5,316 nucleotides of DNA from Campylobacterota bacterium (GTDB lineage: Bacteria; Campylobacterota; Campylobacteria; Campylobacterales; Sulfurovaceae), in contig QMKT01000136.1 of NCBI GenBank assembly GCA_003646505.1, forward strand, positions 1 through 5,316. The letters run 5' to 3'. The position numbers and the translations under genes were made by a program. This document shows, one piece after another, positions 1 through 5,316 of this stretch. Within the stretch, counting starts at the first letter, position 1. Each line of letters starts with the position of its first letter. Under the pieces are notes generated by a model. It did not search any database, had not been told where the DNA came from, and was given only the letters and a program-made list of their open reading frames with translations.

Positions 1-316
1 GAGCATGTTTTATACGGAGTGTAGCTGATACCTGTTCTGGTGACCAGTCTCTTTCAATATACTTGATCACAAGGTCTTCCAACTCATTCTTAAACTTCTT
101 GTTTGCCTTAGAGTTAACACTCTTTCTTAATGATGATATCTCTTGAGCTACCTTAGCACCGTATCTTTGACGTACTGGACTTGAATTTCTTTTTAACTCT
201 CTTCCTATGGTCGAAGGATGAACTCCTAGATCTCTGGCTATTTCAGAATTACCATATCCTGCTTTCTTATAAGCTTCAATATGATACCTTTGCTGTTGGG
301 TTAAATGTTTAAACAT
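1..316 (-). CDS. IS30-family transposase, N-terminal part (runs off left edge)
   Basis: Translating the minus strand from the ATG at 316 gives 105 open codons before the left edge, starting MFKHLTQQQRYHIEAYKKAG. Residues about 8-45 form the IS30-type helix-turn-helix, with the segment GNSEIARDLGVHPSTIGREL and the following KRN, which binds the element's terminal repeats. The stretch RDWSPEQVSATL near residues 90-101 matches the conserved W-SPEQ segment that precedes the DDE catalytic core in this family. The catalytic core itself is outside the window, as IS30 transposases are usually somewhat over 300 residues. The start is supported by AGGAAG a few bases upstream (minus strand). No frameshift or stop is seen in the visible part, so the gene may be intact. 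It is not part of any neighbouring operon. Confidence 0.92.
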   Translation of the reverse strand, partial: MFKHLTQQQRYHIEAYKKAGYGNSEIARDLGVHPSTIGRELKRNSSPVRQRYGAKVAQEISSLRKSVNSKANKKFKNELEDLVIKYIERDWSPEQVSATLRIKHA

Positions 317-348
317 ACTCTTCCTTTCTTTGGTCGGATAAAGAAGAA

Positions 349-378
349 AGTTTAGCATTTAACCTCTTCAAATCTCAA
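349..378 (-). promoter_or_regulatory. Possible transposase promoter
   Basis: On the minus strand, TTGAGA (373-378) is followed after 18 bases by TAAACT (349-354). The bases TGC directly before TAAACT give an extended -10 look. It lies about 35 bases upstream of the transposase ATG. The match is by eye only. Confidence 0.3.
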
Positions 379-454
379 AATTACAACTTTTTTCTTTCTT
401 TTTAAAAAAAATTGCATTTCAGATTTAAATTTTGGGCACCCCATTAATGCTTTC

Positions 455-467
455 TGACTTTAAGTCA
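455..467. repeat. 13-bp perfect palindrome upstream of the PPIase-like gene
   Basis: TGACTT-t-AAGTCA has six-base arms around a single central base. It sits between the presumed IS end and the first plus-strand gene, just before an A/T-rich TATATATT stretch (474-481) that could serve as a -10 region. It could be a small operator or chance; I recognise no specific regulator site. Confidence 0.3.
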
Positions 468-475
468 AAAAAGTA

Positions 476-481
476 TATATT
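476..481 (+). promoter_or_regulatory. Possible -10 element for the PPIase-like/HupE pair
   Basis: TATATT lies about 50 bases upstream of the preferred start codon, with the palindrome at 455-467 covering the place where a -35 box would fall. No good -35 match is seen. Campylobacterota housekeeping promoters often rely on the -10 alone, so this is plausible but weak. Confidence 0.25.
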
Positions 482-528
482 AAAGTAGAATGAGGCGCAA
501 AGACCCAAAAAGCGAGGACATATTACGC

Positions 529-1113
529 ATGCATAGATATAGTATATTTTCAAAATTACTAAAAGAACCTCTTTTACATTTTTTACTTATTGGTGTTGGG
601 TTGTTTTTCCTTTTTTCACAACTTAATAGTGATGAAGAAGCAAGTGATACGCAACAGATCATCATTAACAAGTCTAACTTAGAAGTACTGTCTAGTGTTT
701 TTATGGAAGAAAACAGTATCCCCCCGACAGATAAAGAAATACAAGAGCTTTTAGGGACTGCCATACGCGAAGAAGTGTTGTCTCGGGAAGCCATAGCCCT
801 AGGGTTAGATAAAAATGACAGGGTTATCCGCCATCGTTTGGCACAGAAGATGCAGTATCTCTTTGAAGATGTTGCAATAGTGGCTGAACCTAGTGATGAA
901 GTTTTAAGGGCATACTTTCAAAAAAACAAGGATTCCTTCAGCAATGAAGAAGGCACAGAATACAATAAACTTAAACAGCAAGTGAAGCGTGTATGGCTAG
1001 AAAAAGAACAGCAAAAGGAAAATAAAATCTTTTATGAGGATTTAAAAAGCCAGTATGAGATCATATTGGATGATGTGGTACGTAAAGCGTTAAATGTGAG
1101 CGTTATAAAATAA
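529..1113 (+). CDS. Membrane-anchored SurA/parvulin-type (PPIase-like) protein lacking the rotamase core
   Basis: Homologues of this family are inner-membrane-anchored periplasmic folding factors with a parvulin domain (Rotamase_2 type). Numbered from the ATG at 529, residues about 13-32 (EPLLHFLLIGVGLFFLF) are the family's typical N-terminal anchor. Residues about 79-114 are the chaperone-like helix region (REEVLSREAIALGLD, then RHRLAQKMQYLFED), and EPSDEVLRAYFQKNKDSF covers 120-137. The protein then jumps almost at once to the family's C-terminal helix and tail (LKQQVKRVWLEKEQ to FYEDLKSQYEII). By my recollection of the family, roughly 100 residues of parvulin fold normally lie between these two parts; the frame is intact. 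Isomerase activity is therefore doubtful, while substrate binding may remain. I chose ATG 529 because GAGG (514-517) precedes it and relatives start close to the EPLLHFL anchor; an in-frame ATG at 490 would add 13 residues. The stop overlaps the next start (TAATG), implying translational coupling. Confidence 0.8.
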   Translation: MHRYSIFSKLLKEPLLHFLLIGVGLFFLFSQLNSDEEASDTQQIIINKSNLEVLSSVFMEENSIPPTDKEIQELLGTAIREEVLSREAIALGLDKNDRVIRHRLAQKMQYLFEDVAIVAEPSDEVLRAYFQKNKDSFSNEEGTEYNKLKQQVKRVWLEKEQQKENKIFYEDLKSQYEIILDDVVRKALNVSVIK

Positions 1114-2096
1114 TGAAGATCATAACGTCTTTACTCCTTATGTTTATCTATTGTACCTTTAGCATGGCAGATGAGATTAAACTATCATACTTAGAGATAA
1201 AAGAGATAAAGACACAGCACTATTCGGTGTTATTAAAATTGGCTTCAACAGATAATCAAAAATTACCTATCAATATGCTTATGCCAAAAGAGTGTAGTCT
1301 GACATTACCCAAGACAAGTCATTTGGTCAATAGCACCTATTTAGACAGATGGCAAATGAAGTGTACCGAGAGCTTAGCAGATAAAACACTTTTTATTGAA
1401 GGCTTAAAAAGTACAGGAACCGATCTACTCTTGCGTTTGGAACTTCTTTCTGGCGTATCTCACTCAAAACTCTTGAGTTCTTCAACAGCATCTTACCGCA
1501 TACCCAAAGATGCGTCTTCATGGCAAATAGTACAAACATATTCATGGTTGGGTATCACCCATATTTTACTAGGTTTTGACCATCTTCTTTTTATTTTTGC
1601 GCTGCTACTTATAGTCAAAAATATGCGTCGTCTACTTTGGACAATTACGGCCTTTACTCTGGCACACTCCTTAACGATGGTAGTAGCCACGCTTGGCATT
1701 ATACATCTCCCATCCGCACCTGTTGAAGCTATTATCGCACTGAGCATACTCTTTTTAGCGATGGAGATCATCCATGAAAAGCAAGGAAAAAGAGGTATAA
1801 CCTCTCGCTATCCTTGGATCATAGCATTCATCTTTGGACTACTGCACGGCTTTGGCTTTGCAGGGGCACTTGCAGAAATAGGCTTACCACAACAAGCCAT
1901 TACACTTGCACTTATTTTCTTTAATATAGGTGTGGAGTTAGGGCAACTGCTGTTTGTGGCGACTATCGTGTTTATAGTAGTCATGTTACAGCGTTTAAGC
2001 GCCCCTGCTTTGCTAAATAAGCTACAAACTACTGTTGTCTATATGATTGGTGGGATCTCTTCTTTTTGGCTAATAGAGCGAATCCTCTCTTTTTAA
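1113..2096 (+). CDS. HupE/UreJ-family membrane protein
   Basis: This 327-residue protein belongs to the HupE/UreJ_2 group, polytopic membrane proteins suspected of metal (nickel or similar) handling; the transported substrate is not established. Residues 1-19 form a signal peptide with likely cleavage after SMA. A soluble periplasmic domain of about 120 residues follows, with two cysteines (62 and 84) that could form a disulfide. From about residue 145 there are roughly six membrane segments. They carry the family's polar signatures: HILLGFDHLLF (His150, Asp156, His157), FTLAHSLTM (His185), GLLHGFGFAG (His245) and FFNIGVELGQL (Glu275), a set of His/Asp/Glu residues suited to metal binding within the membrane. 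The start codon overlaps the previous stop and no strong ribosome site precedes it, so translation is probably coupled. PPIase-like and HupE/UreJ genes are often paired, commonly next to a DUF3604 gene, which is not seen here. Confidence 0.88.
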   Translation: MKIITSLLLMFIYCTFSMADEIKLSYLEIKEIKTQHYSVLLKLASTDNQKLPINMLMPKECSLTLPKTSHLVNSTYLDRWQMKCTESLADKTLFIEGLKSTGTDLLLRLELLSGVSHSKLLSSSTASYRIPKDASSWQIVQTYSWLGITHILLGFDHLLFIFALLLIVKNMRRLLWTITAFTLAHSLTMVVATLGIIHLPSAPVEAIIALSILFLAMEIIHEKQGKRGITSRYPWIIAFIFGLLHGFGFAGALAEIGLPQQAITLALIFFNIGVELGQLLFVATIVFIVVMLQRLSAPALLNKLQTTVVYMIGGISSFWLIERILSF

Positions 2097-2100
2097 GAGG
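2084..2100. terminator. Weak hairpin at the convergent gene junction
   Basis: CCTCT (2084-2088) can pair with AGAGG (2096-2100) around a T-rich loop, overlapping the HupE/UreJ stop codon. The two convergent genes end only 15 bases apart, so a shared terminator is expected here. The stem is short and lacks a clear following T-run, so the call is tentative. Confidence 0.25.
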
Positions 2101-2111
2101 TTCACATTAAA

Positions 2112-2849
2112 CTAGTTTGTTACCATTTTACTTTTTATATAATCAATATTCTTTTGTGCTTTTTTAGTAAATGAATGTTCTTTCCCAAATACATTTTTTC
2201 GTATCTTTAAAGTTTTACCTAATTCATTTAGTGCTTCTTGGTATTTTCCTAGTTTAAAGTATATCAACCCTATATTACTATGTGCTAAAGCTATAGAATA
2301 ATTATTCTTATCTAAAGTTTCTTGTCGTATCTCTAGAGACTTCTTATAGTAATCTAGTGCCTCTTTGTATCTCCCTTGCTTCCGATATACTTTTGCTATA
2401 TTACTATTGGTAATGGCTGCAGTACGGTGATTCTTTCCAAAAAGAATTTCTTGTATTTTTAAAGATTTAAAAAAATACCTAAGCGCCTCTTTGTATTTTC
2501 CCTGCTTACTATAGATTCCACCCATATTGTTATAGGTAGTGGCAGTGGTTGAATCATTTTCATTTAAAAGTTTTGCTTGTATTTTTAAAGCTTCGAAATT
2601 ATATGCCAATGCTTCGTTATACCCTCCTAACTTTTCAGCATAAATACCTAATCTGCCGTAAGTGATCATAGTCTCTTTAGAATATTCACCAAATTTATCA
2701 TAATCTTCACCCAGTTGCATAAGGCTATATTTTACAGCACTTTTATAGTCACCTCTTTTTTTAGCATCGTCTGCCTTATTATGATTTGGACCATGTGCCA
2801 ATAGTAGTGTTGTCCCTAGAAAGACAATAGAAAATAATAGCTTTTTCAT
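2112..2849 (-). CDS. Exported tetratricopeptide-repeat protein (kinesin-light-chain-type repeats)
   Basis: This 245-residue protein starts with a signal peptide (MKKLLFSIVFLGTTLLLAHG), so it is probably periplasmic. The rest is a TPR array with a 42-residue period typical of kinesin-light-chain-type TPRs. A degenerate first unit covers about 24-50, followed by units at about 63-102, 104-145, 146-187 and 188-229. Each clear unit has a Y-x-K-x-G-x-Y-x-E-A-L core (for example IYSKQGKYKEAL and VYRKQGRYKEAL) and a KSLKIQ/KSLEIR helix. Such arrays are protein-binding scaffolds; no catalytic domain is present and the partner cannot be told from sequence. AAGGAAAAGAG directly upstream of the ATG is a good ribosome site. 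It is separated by 72 bases from the MOSC gene on the same strand, so it is probably a separate unit with possible read-through. The repeats are also visible in the DNA at 126-base spacing. Confidence 0.85.
   Translation of the reverse strand: MKKLLFSIVFLGTTLLLAHGPNHNKADDAKKRGDYKSAVKYSLMQLGEDYDKFGEYSKETMITYGRLGIYAEKLGGYNEALAYNFEALKIQAKLLNENDSTTATTYNNMGGIYSKQGKYKEALRYFFKSLKIQEILFGKNHRTAAITNSNIAKVYRKQGRYKEALDYYKKSLEIRQETLDKNNYSIALAHSNIGLIYFKLGKYQEALNELGKTLKIRKNVFGKEHSFTKKAQKNIDYIKSKMVTN
2361..2496 (-). repeat. 126-base-period coding repeat inside the TPR gene
   Basis: The stretch ctctttgtat occurs at 2361-2370 and again at 2487-2496, exactly 126 bases (42 codons) apart, with similar flanking sequence. 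It marks adjacent TPR units that still share DNA similarity, pointing to duplication of repeat units. Confidence 0.6.
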
Positions 2850-2882
2850 CTCTTTTCCTTCAAAGTCAATTTATGTATTTGG

Positions 2883-2906
2883 CTAGTATATAGTTGTTTA
2901 TAATAG
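2883..2906. repeat. Imperfect inverted repeat in the TPR gene leader
   Basis: ctagtata (2883-2890) and tataatag (2899-2906) are inverted copies with seven of eight positions pairing across an eight-base loop. It lies between the MOSC stop and the TPR start and could be an operator or a weak terminator. It is A/T-rich, so chance is a real possibility. Confidence 0.25.
2885..2890 (-). promoter_or_regulatory. Possible -10 box for the TPR gene
   Basis: On the minus strand, TATACT lies about 36 bases upstream of the TPR start codon, in the only spacer of useful size on that strand. No convincing -35 is seen. It overlaps one arm of the inverted repeat at 2883-2906. Confidence 0.25.
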
Positions 2907-2921
2907 GTATTTGCGACAGTC

Positions 2922-3353
2922 TTAATCTAAAAGATAGATATCATCATCTTGTTTAATGCTTCCAGATTCAATGACCTTTGCAAAAATACCTCTGTCATTT
3001 TTAAGTAATTCTGGTAGTTTTTCATCTATCTTTGTAAAGCTTTTACAAAGTGTGCAGTGTTGACTTATTTCTAAAGTAACGTCAGCTATTTTAAGCCTAG
3101 CACCTGCTTGTAACTGGTATGGATTATAGTCTATAAGTAAATTTTCACCCAAAGAGCCATAGGGGACATCAATACCATGGTTTTTTGCAAGTCTATAGCT
3201 GTCCAAAGAAGCAATAAGAACCGATCTCTCTTTATCTTTATTATAATGCTTGTCTTTTACGATACCTTTTTCATCAAGCAGCAATACTGATGCAAGAGTA
3301 GCTCCATTTGGAGTAGCACAAAATAGTGAAGAAATATTACCAACTTTAGTCAT
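2922..3353 (-). CDS. MOSC-domain protein
   Basis: This 143-residue stand-alone MOSC domain belongs to a beta-fold family related to the C-terminus of molybdenum-cofactor sulfurase, with members implicated in moving sulfur to metal centres via a cysteine or in molybdenum-cofactor reactions. Visible signatures are GIVKDKHY (30-37, the family's G-x-x-x-D-x-H turn), YGSLGENLLID (65-75), HCTLCKSF (Cys100 and Cys103) and RGIFAKVIESG (121-131) with a closing DDDIYLLD. There is no signal peptide, so it should be cytoplasmic. It begins 11 bases after the thioredoxin-like stop with only a weak ribosome site, suggesting coupled translation at the end of the sox-linked operon. A MOSC gene here may be tied to sulfur transfer or to a molybdenum enzyme such as SoxCD, but that is inference; its substrate is unknown. 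Confidence 0.85.
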   Translation of the reverse strand: MTKVGNISSLFCATPNGATLASVLLLDEKGIVKDKHYNKDKERSVLIASLDSYRLAKNHGIDVPYGSLGENLLIDYNPYQLQAGARLKIADVTLEISQHCTLCKSFTKIDEKLPELLKNDRGIFAKVIESGSIKQDDDIYLLD

Positions 3354-3364
3354 TTTATCTACTT

Positions 3365-3805
3365 TTACTCTATCTCATTGTAGTTTTTACTACTAACTGC
3401 TTTTAGTGCTTCAAGAAATCTATCTTCATCCTTGTAGCCTACTTCATCATATACAAGTTCTCCATTTTTATCAAAAAATAGACAACTTGGATAAATGGCA
3501 TAGCCAATTTCTTTTGCAAACTTGATCTTGCTGACCTTAATACCATCAAAAGAGACAAGCCCTTTATCTCTGACATTCATATCTACAAAAATGAAATCTT
3601 TTTTTATGGCTGCTTTTACCCTCTCGTCATCAAAAGTCCACTCTTGCATTTTGAGACAGTAATTACATCCTGTAATATGCAAATAAACCAATATATGTTT
3701 ATTGGTTTTCTTTGCTTCAACAACAAGTTGATTGAGGTTAATATCATGAGCAAGTGTTATAGAAATAACACTCAAAAGCATGAAAACAAGTCTTCTAATA
3801 TACAC
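3365..3805 (-). CDS. Secreted thioredoxin-fold protein (SoxW-like by context)
   Basis: This 146-residue protein has an N-terminal export signal (MYIRRLVFMLLSVISITLA) and one thioredoxin fold. The redox motif is GCNYC (Cys47, Cys50), preceded by the strand ILVYLHIT, and the cis-proline is in AIYPSCLFF (Pro106). Next to that proline is an extra cysteine (Cys108). The segment around MQEWTFDDERVKAAI and VDMNV is typical of the thioredoxin_2/_7-like periplasmic reductases. It should reduce disulfides or sulfur adducts in the periplasm. In a sox operon the obvious analogue is SoxW, but orthology cannot be shown here. The start is a GTG at 3805 with only a weak AGAAG-like site. An ATG at codon 9 would remove the positively charged part of the signal peptide, so GTG is preferred. 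It lies 29 bases after the hydrolase stop and 11 bases before the MOSC gene. Confidence 0.83.
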   Translation of the reverse strand: MYIRRLVFMLLSVISITLAHDINLNQLVVEAKKTNKHILVYLHITGCNYCLKMQEWTFDDERVKAAIKKDFIFVDMNVRDKGLVSFDGIKVSKIKFAKEIGYAIYPSCLFFDKNGELVYDEVGYKDEDRFLEALKAVSSKNYNEIE

Positions 3806-3834
3806 TTATTTTACGCTGCTTCTTTCTCATTATA

Positions 3835-4965
3835 TTAATCTTCATCCTCATCATCGTCATCTTCTTTTTCATCACTATAGTCGATCAAATCATCTTCATC
3901 GAACATCTCTAGCTCTTCATAAGATCTAAATACATTTTGTGGACTAAGTACATAGTACAGATCCATATTTCTAAACTCATTTAAAGTTACTTCTTTTGTA
4001 ATGAAATCTGCGATAACGCCATCTTCCATTTTTTCTATAACTCTATCTTTAAGTATATCAAAATAGTGTACAGTCTCATCTGCTGCTGTTTTATCTGTAA
4101 CAAATCCATGCCCAGGAACAAGATGGTTCCACTCTCTAGATTTGATTGAGTTCAGTGCATTGATTTGACCAACAACAAGGCCATCTCTATTTGATGTAAC
4201 CCTACCATTCATAACAACATCAGCTGCTAAGATCACTTTATCATCCGGCAGATAAAGATACCAGTCTTCTTCAGAGTGTGCATAACCAACTTTTACATAT
4301 TCGAGTTTTACACCAGAGATTTCAAATTCTGTTGTATCTTCAAATGCTTCATCTGTAAGTGCAAGTACTGTATCTCTAGTTGCATTCTGGTAGAGCGCTC
4401 TAATCATTCTTGTCTGCATACCAGGATAATCTTTACCCTCAACATGTCTTGGACCATAATAATTCTCATTCACTGATGCAGGGCCAACAACCTTTGCTTT
4501 ATGCACTTCTGTATAGTAGTTATTACCCAACCAATGGTCATCATGTTCATGACTGATAATGACAGTTTTTACAGGCATATCAGCGATTTTTTGCATTTCC
4601 GCATACGCTTGCTTAGCAAATATGTATGATGGACCGGTATCCCATGTTATCCACTGAGTATCACCTTTAATGTAACAAGAGTTTGACATATTACCAGCAT
4701 TTTCTTTTGTTGGCATTTCCATACCACCAAAATAACACCATACTCTTTCACTTATCTGTACTGGCTTTAAGTTATAGTCCCAGTCTGTTCCCGCACCCAC
4801 ACGTGCTTCATCCTTAAAATCATCATAATGCCAATCATACATAATAAAGTTACCATCAATGTCAAGCTTGTGTGGCTCTTTTACATCAATTGATTTATTG
4901 AATATAAAAGGCATAGAAACAGCGAATGCTCCTATTAATAAAAGACCTATTATACTTTTTTTCAT
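3835..4965 (-). CDS. Secreted metallo-beta-lactamase-fold hydrolase (SoxH-like by context)
   Basis: This 376-residue MBL-fold protein has an N-terminal hydrophobic signal or anchor (MKKSIIGLLLIGAFAVSMPF), placing it in the periplasm. The complete binuclear metal site can be read: ISHEHDDH gives His139, His141, Asp143 and His144; GYAHSEED gives His230; AADVV gives the bridging Asp249; LVPGHG gives His286. The pattern fits a hydrolase rather than a true beta-lactamase call. MBL-fold proteins such as SoxH occur in sox clusters of other bacteria, with unclear function; glyoxalase-II-like thioester or persulfide chemistry is possible but unproven. After the fold, residues about 325-364 form a short extra region, and the protein ends in an unusual all-acidic tail (DEKEDDDDEDED, 365-376). 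The SD AAGGA overlaps the soxZ stop codon, and the two genes are eight bases apart, so expression is tightly linked to soxZ. Confidence 0.87.
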   Translation of the reverse strand: MKKSIIGLLLIGAFAVSMPFIFNKSIDVKEPHKLDIDGNFIMYDWHYDDFKDEARVGAGTDWDYNLKPVQISERVWCYFGGMEMPTKENAGNMSNSCYIKGDTQWITWDTGPSYIFAKQAYAEMQKIADMPVKTVIISHEHDDHWLGNNYYTEVHKAKVVGPASVNENYYGPRHVEGKDYPGMQTRMIRALYQNATRDTVLALTDEAFEDTTEFEISGVKLEYVKVGYAHSEEDWYLYLPDDKVILAADVVMNGRVTSNRDGLVVGQINALNSIKSREWNHLVPGHGFVTDKTAADETVHYFDILKDRVIEKMEDGVIADFITKEVTLNEFRNMDLYYVLSPQNVFRSYEELEMFDEDDLIDYSDEKEDDDDEDED

Positions 4966-4973
4966 AAGTATCC

Positions 4974-5279
4974 TTATTTAATTTTTTTACTACCTGTTAC
5001 TACTTTACCATGATTGTCAGTAAGTGCAAACTCTAACTTATCACCTTTTTTGGCACCAGTAAATGAAAACTTCATAAGTGGATCTTCTGACATAAATCCA
5101 CTCATACTAGCTTCAAATACAACTTTGTCATTCACTTTTCCAAGAACATGATTAATATATTCAACACTAATGTTCTTTTTTTCTGCTTCTTCTTTATCTG
5201 CCATTAGGCTTTTAAACATTGCTTTTACTTTAACAACACCATCTTTTTCTTTTGCTTTGATTTTCATCTTTTTAGCCAT
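4974..5279 (-). CDS. soxZ: Thiosulfate-oxidation carrier subunit SoxZ
   Basis: This 101-residue protein is recognisably SoxZ, the partner of SoxY. The SoxYZ heterodimer carries sulfur intermediates on the SoxY C-terminal cysteine while SoxAX, SoxB and SoxCD act on them in the periplasm. The family traits seen are the normal length, the N-terminal Lys-rich strand (MAKKMKIKAKEKDG), the YINHVLGKVNDKVVFEASMS segment (41-60), SEDPLMKFSFTGAKKGDKLE (64-83) and a final TDNHGK strand. There is no cysteine and no signal peptide, as expected, because SoxZ is exported together with Tat-targeted SoxY. A strong ribosome site, AAGGATACAA, precedes the ATG. soxY is expected just upstream, beyond the right edge. 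Which of the two sox clusters common in these bacteria it belongs to cannot be decided from this piece, although separate soxCDYZ clusters are known in the group. Confidence 0.93.
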   Translation of the reverse strand: MAKKMKIKAKEKDGVVKVKAMFKSLMADKEEAEKKNISVEYINHVLGKVNDKVVFEASMSGFMSEDPLMKFSFTGAKKGDKLEFALTDNHGKVVTGSKKIK

Positions 5280-5289
5280 TTTGTATCCT

Positions 5290-5310
5290 TTTTTATTTTA
5301 TTTTATTTTT
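5290..5310 (-). repeat. AAAAT pentanucleotide run in the soxZ leader
   Basis: On the minus strand the leader reads AAAAAT AAAAT AAAAT AAAAAA, about three tandem units, just before the soxZ ribosome site. An in-line TAA at the very edge (5314-5316) could be the soxY stop, but the frame cannot be checked. It may be an unstructured A-rich enhancer of translation, or simple low-complexity spacer. Confidence 0.4.
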
Positions 5311-5316
5311 AACTTA

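Larger units (their letters stand above)
1..442 (-). mobile_element. IS30-family insertion sequence, 5' end only
   Basis: The transposase start and its leader mark this as the transposase-proximal end of an IS30-family element; the rest lies beyond the left edge. Between the transposase start (316) and about 442 there is no other ORF, only A/T-rich leader DNA. The outer boundary is inferred: a GC-richer stretch, tgggcacccc at 433-442, stands out from its surroundings and could be the outer tip of the terminal inverted repeat. The partner repeat is not visible, so neither the exact end nor a target duplication can be confirmed. Confidence 0.7.

Noticed and set aside
381..415. T-rich then A-rich stretch resembling a terminator or hairpin
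   Set aside because: The possible pairing is only A/T with no GC stem, so it is better read as the low-complexity IS leader.
480..794. Minus-strand open frame of 104 codons
   Set aside because: It lies opposite the PPIase-like gene, has Ser/Leu-rich shadow composition, and matches no family I recognise.
1493..1771. Minus-strand open frame of 92 codons
   Set aside because: It is fully opposite the conserved membrane core of the HupE/UreJ gene, so it is a shadow frame.
2109..2118. Palindrome AAACTAGTTT at the TPR stop codon
   Set aside because: It is only ten bases, A/T-rich and mostly coding; nothing else supports a site.
3644..3838. Plus-strand open frame of 64 codons
   Set aside because: It lies opposite the thioredoxin-like gene and its CxxC region, with no ribosome site or family resemblance.
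4276..4476. Plus-strand open frame of 66 codons
   Set aside because: It lies opposite the metallo-hydrolase core; its Cys/Ile-rich composition is typical of a shadow frame.

Overview
The window is AT-rich and looks like a chromosomal piece from a sulfur-oxidising Campylobacterota (Sulfurovum/Sulfurimonas-like). This rests on a recognisable SoxZ gene, Lys/Ile/Asn-rich proteins and compact same-strand operons with AAGGA-type ribosome binding sites. The genus is an inference from gene style and content, since no rRNA or other marker is present.

Layout, left to right. (1) Positions 1-about 442 hold one end of an IS30-family insertion sequence. Its transposase starts at 316 on the minus strand and runs off the left edge. 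(2) Positions 529-2096 on the plus strand hold a two-gene unit: a membrane-anchored SurA/parvulin-type protein that appears to have lost its rotamase core, overlapping by one base (TAATG) a HupE/UreJ-family membrane protein. (3) Position 2112 to the right edge is all minus strand. In transcription order it reads soxZ, a secreted metallo-beta-lactamase-fold hydrolase, a secreted thioredoxin-fold protein and a MOSC-domain protein, with gaps of 8, 29 and 11 bases. This is probably one operon, and soxY is expected just beyond the right edge. A 72-base spacer with a possible promoter then precedes a separate exported TPR protein gene, which converges on the HupE/UreJ gene with 15 bases between stop codons.

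How the genes work together. SoxZ is half of the SoxYZ carrier that holds sulfur intermediates in the periplasm during thiosulfate oxidation. The hydrolase and the thioredoxin-fold protein carry export signals and would act in the same compartment, plausibly on SoxY- or sulfur-bound intermediates or on redox upkeep, as SoxH-like and SoxW-like proteins are thought to do. The MOSC protein lacks a signal and would be cytoplasmic. The PPIase-like/HupE pair is a separate module, probably for envelope protein folding or metal handling, whose original upstream neighbour may have been displaced by the insertion sequence.

No rRNA, tRNA, CRISPR array or clear riboswitch was seen. I do not see convincing evidence of a wholly new system. 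The most unusual items are the core-less PPIase homologue and the sox-linked hydrolase/thioredoxin/MOSC tail.
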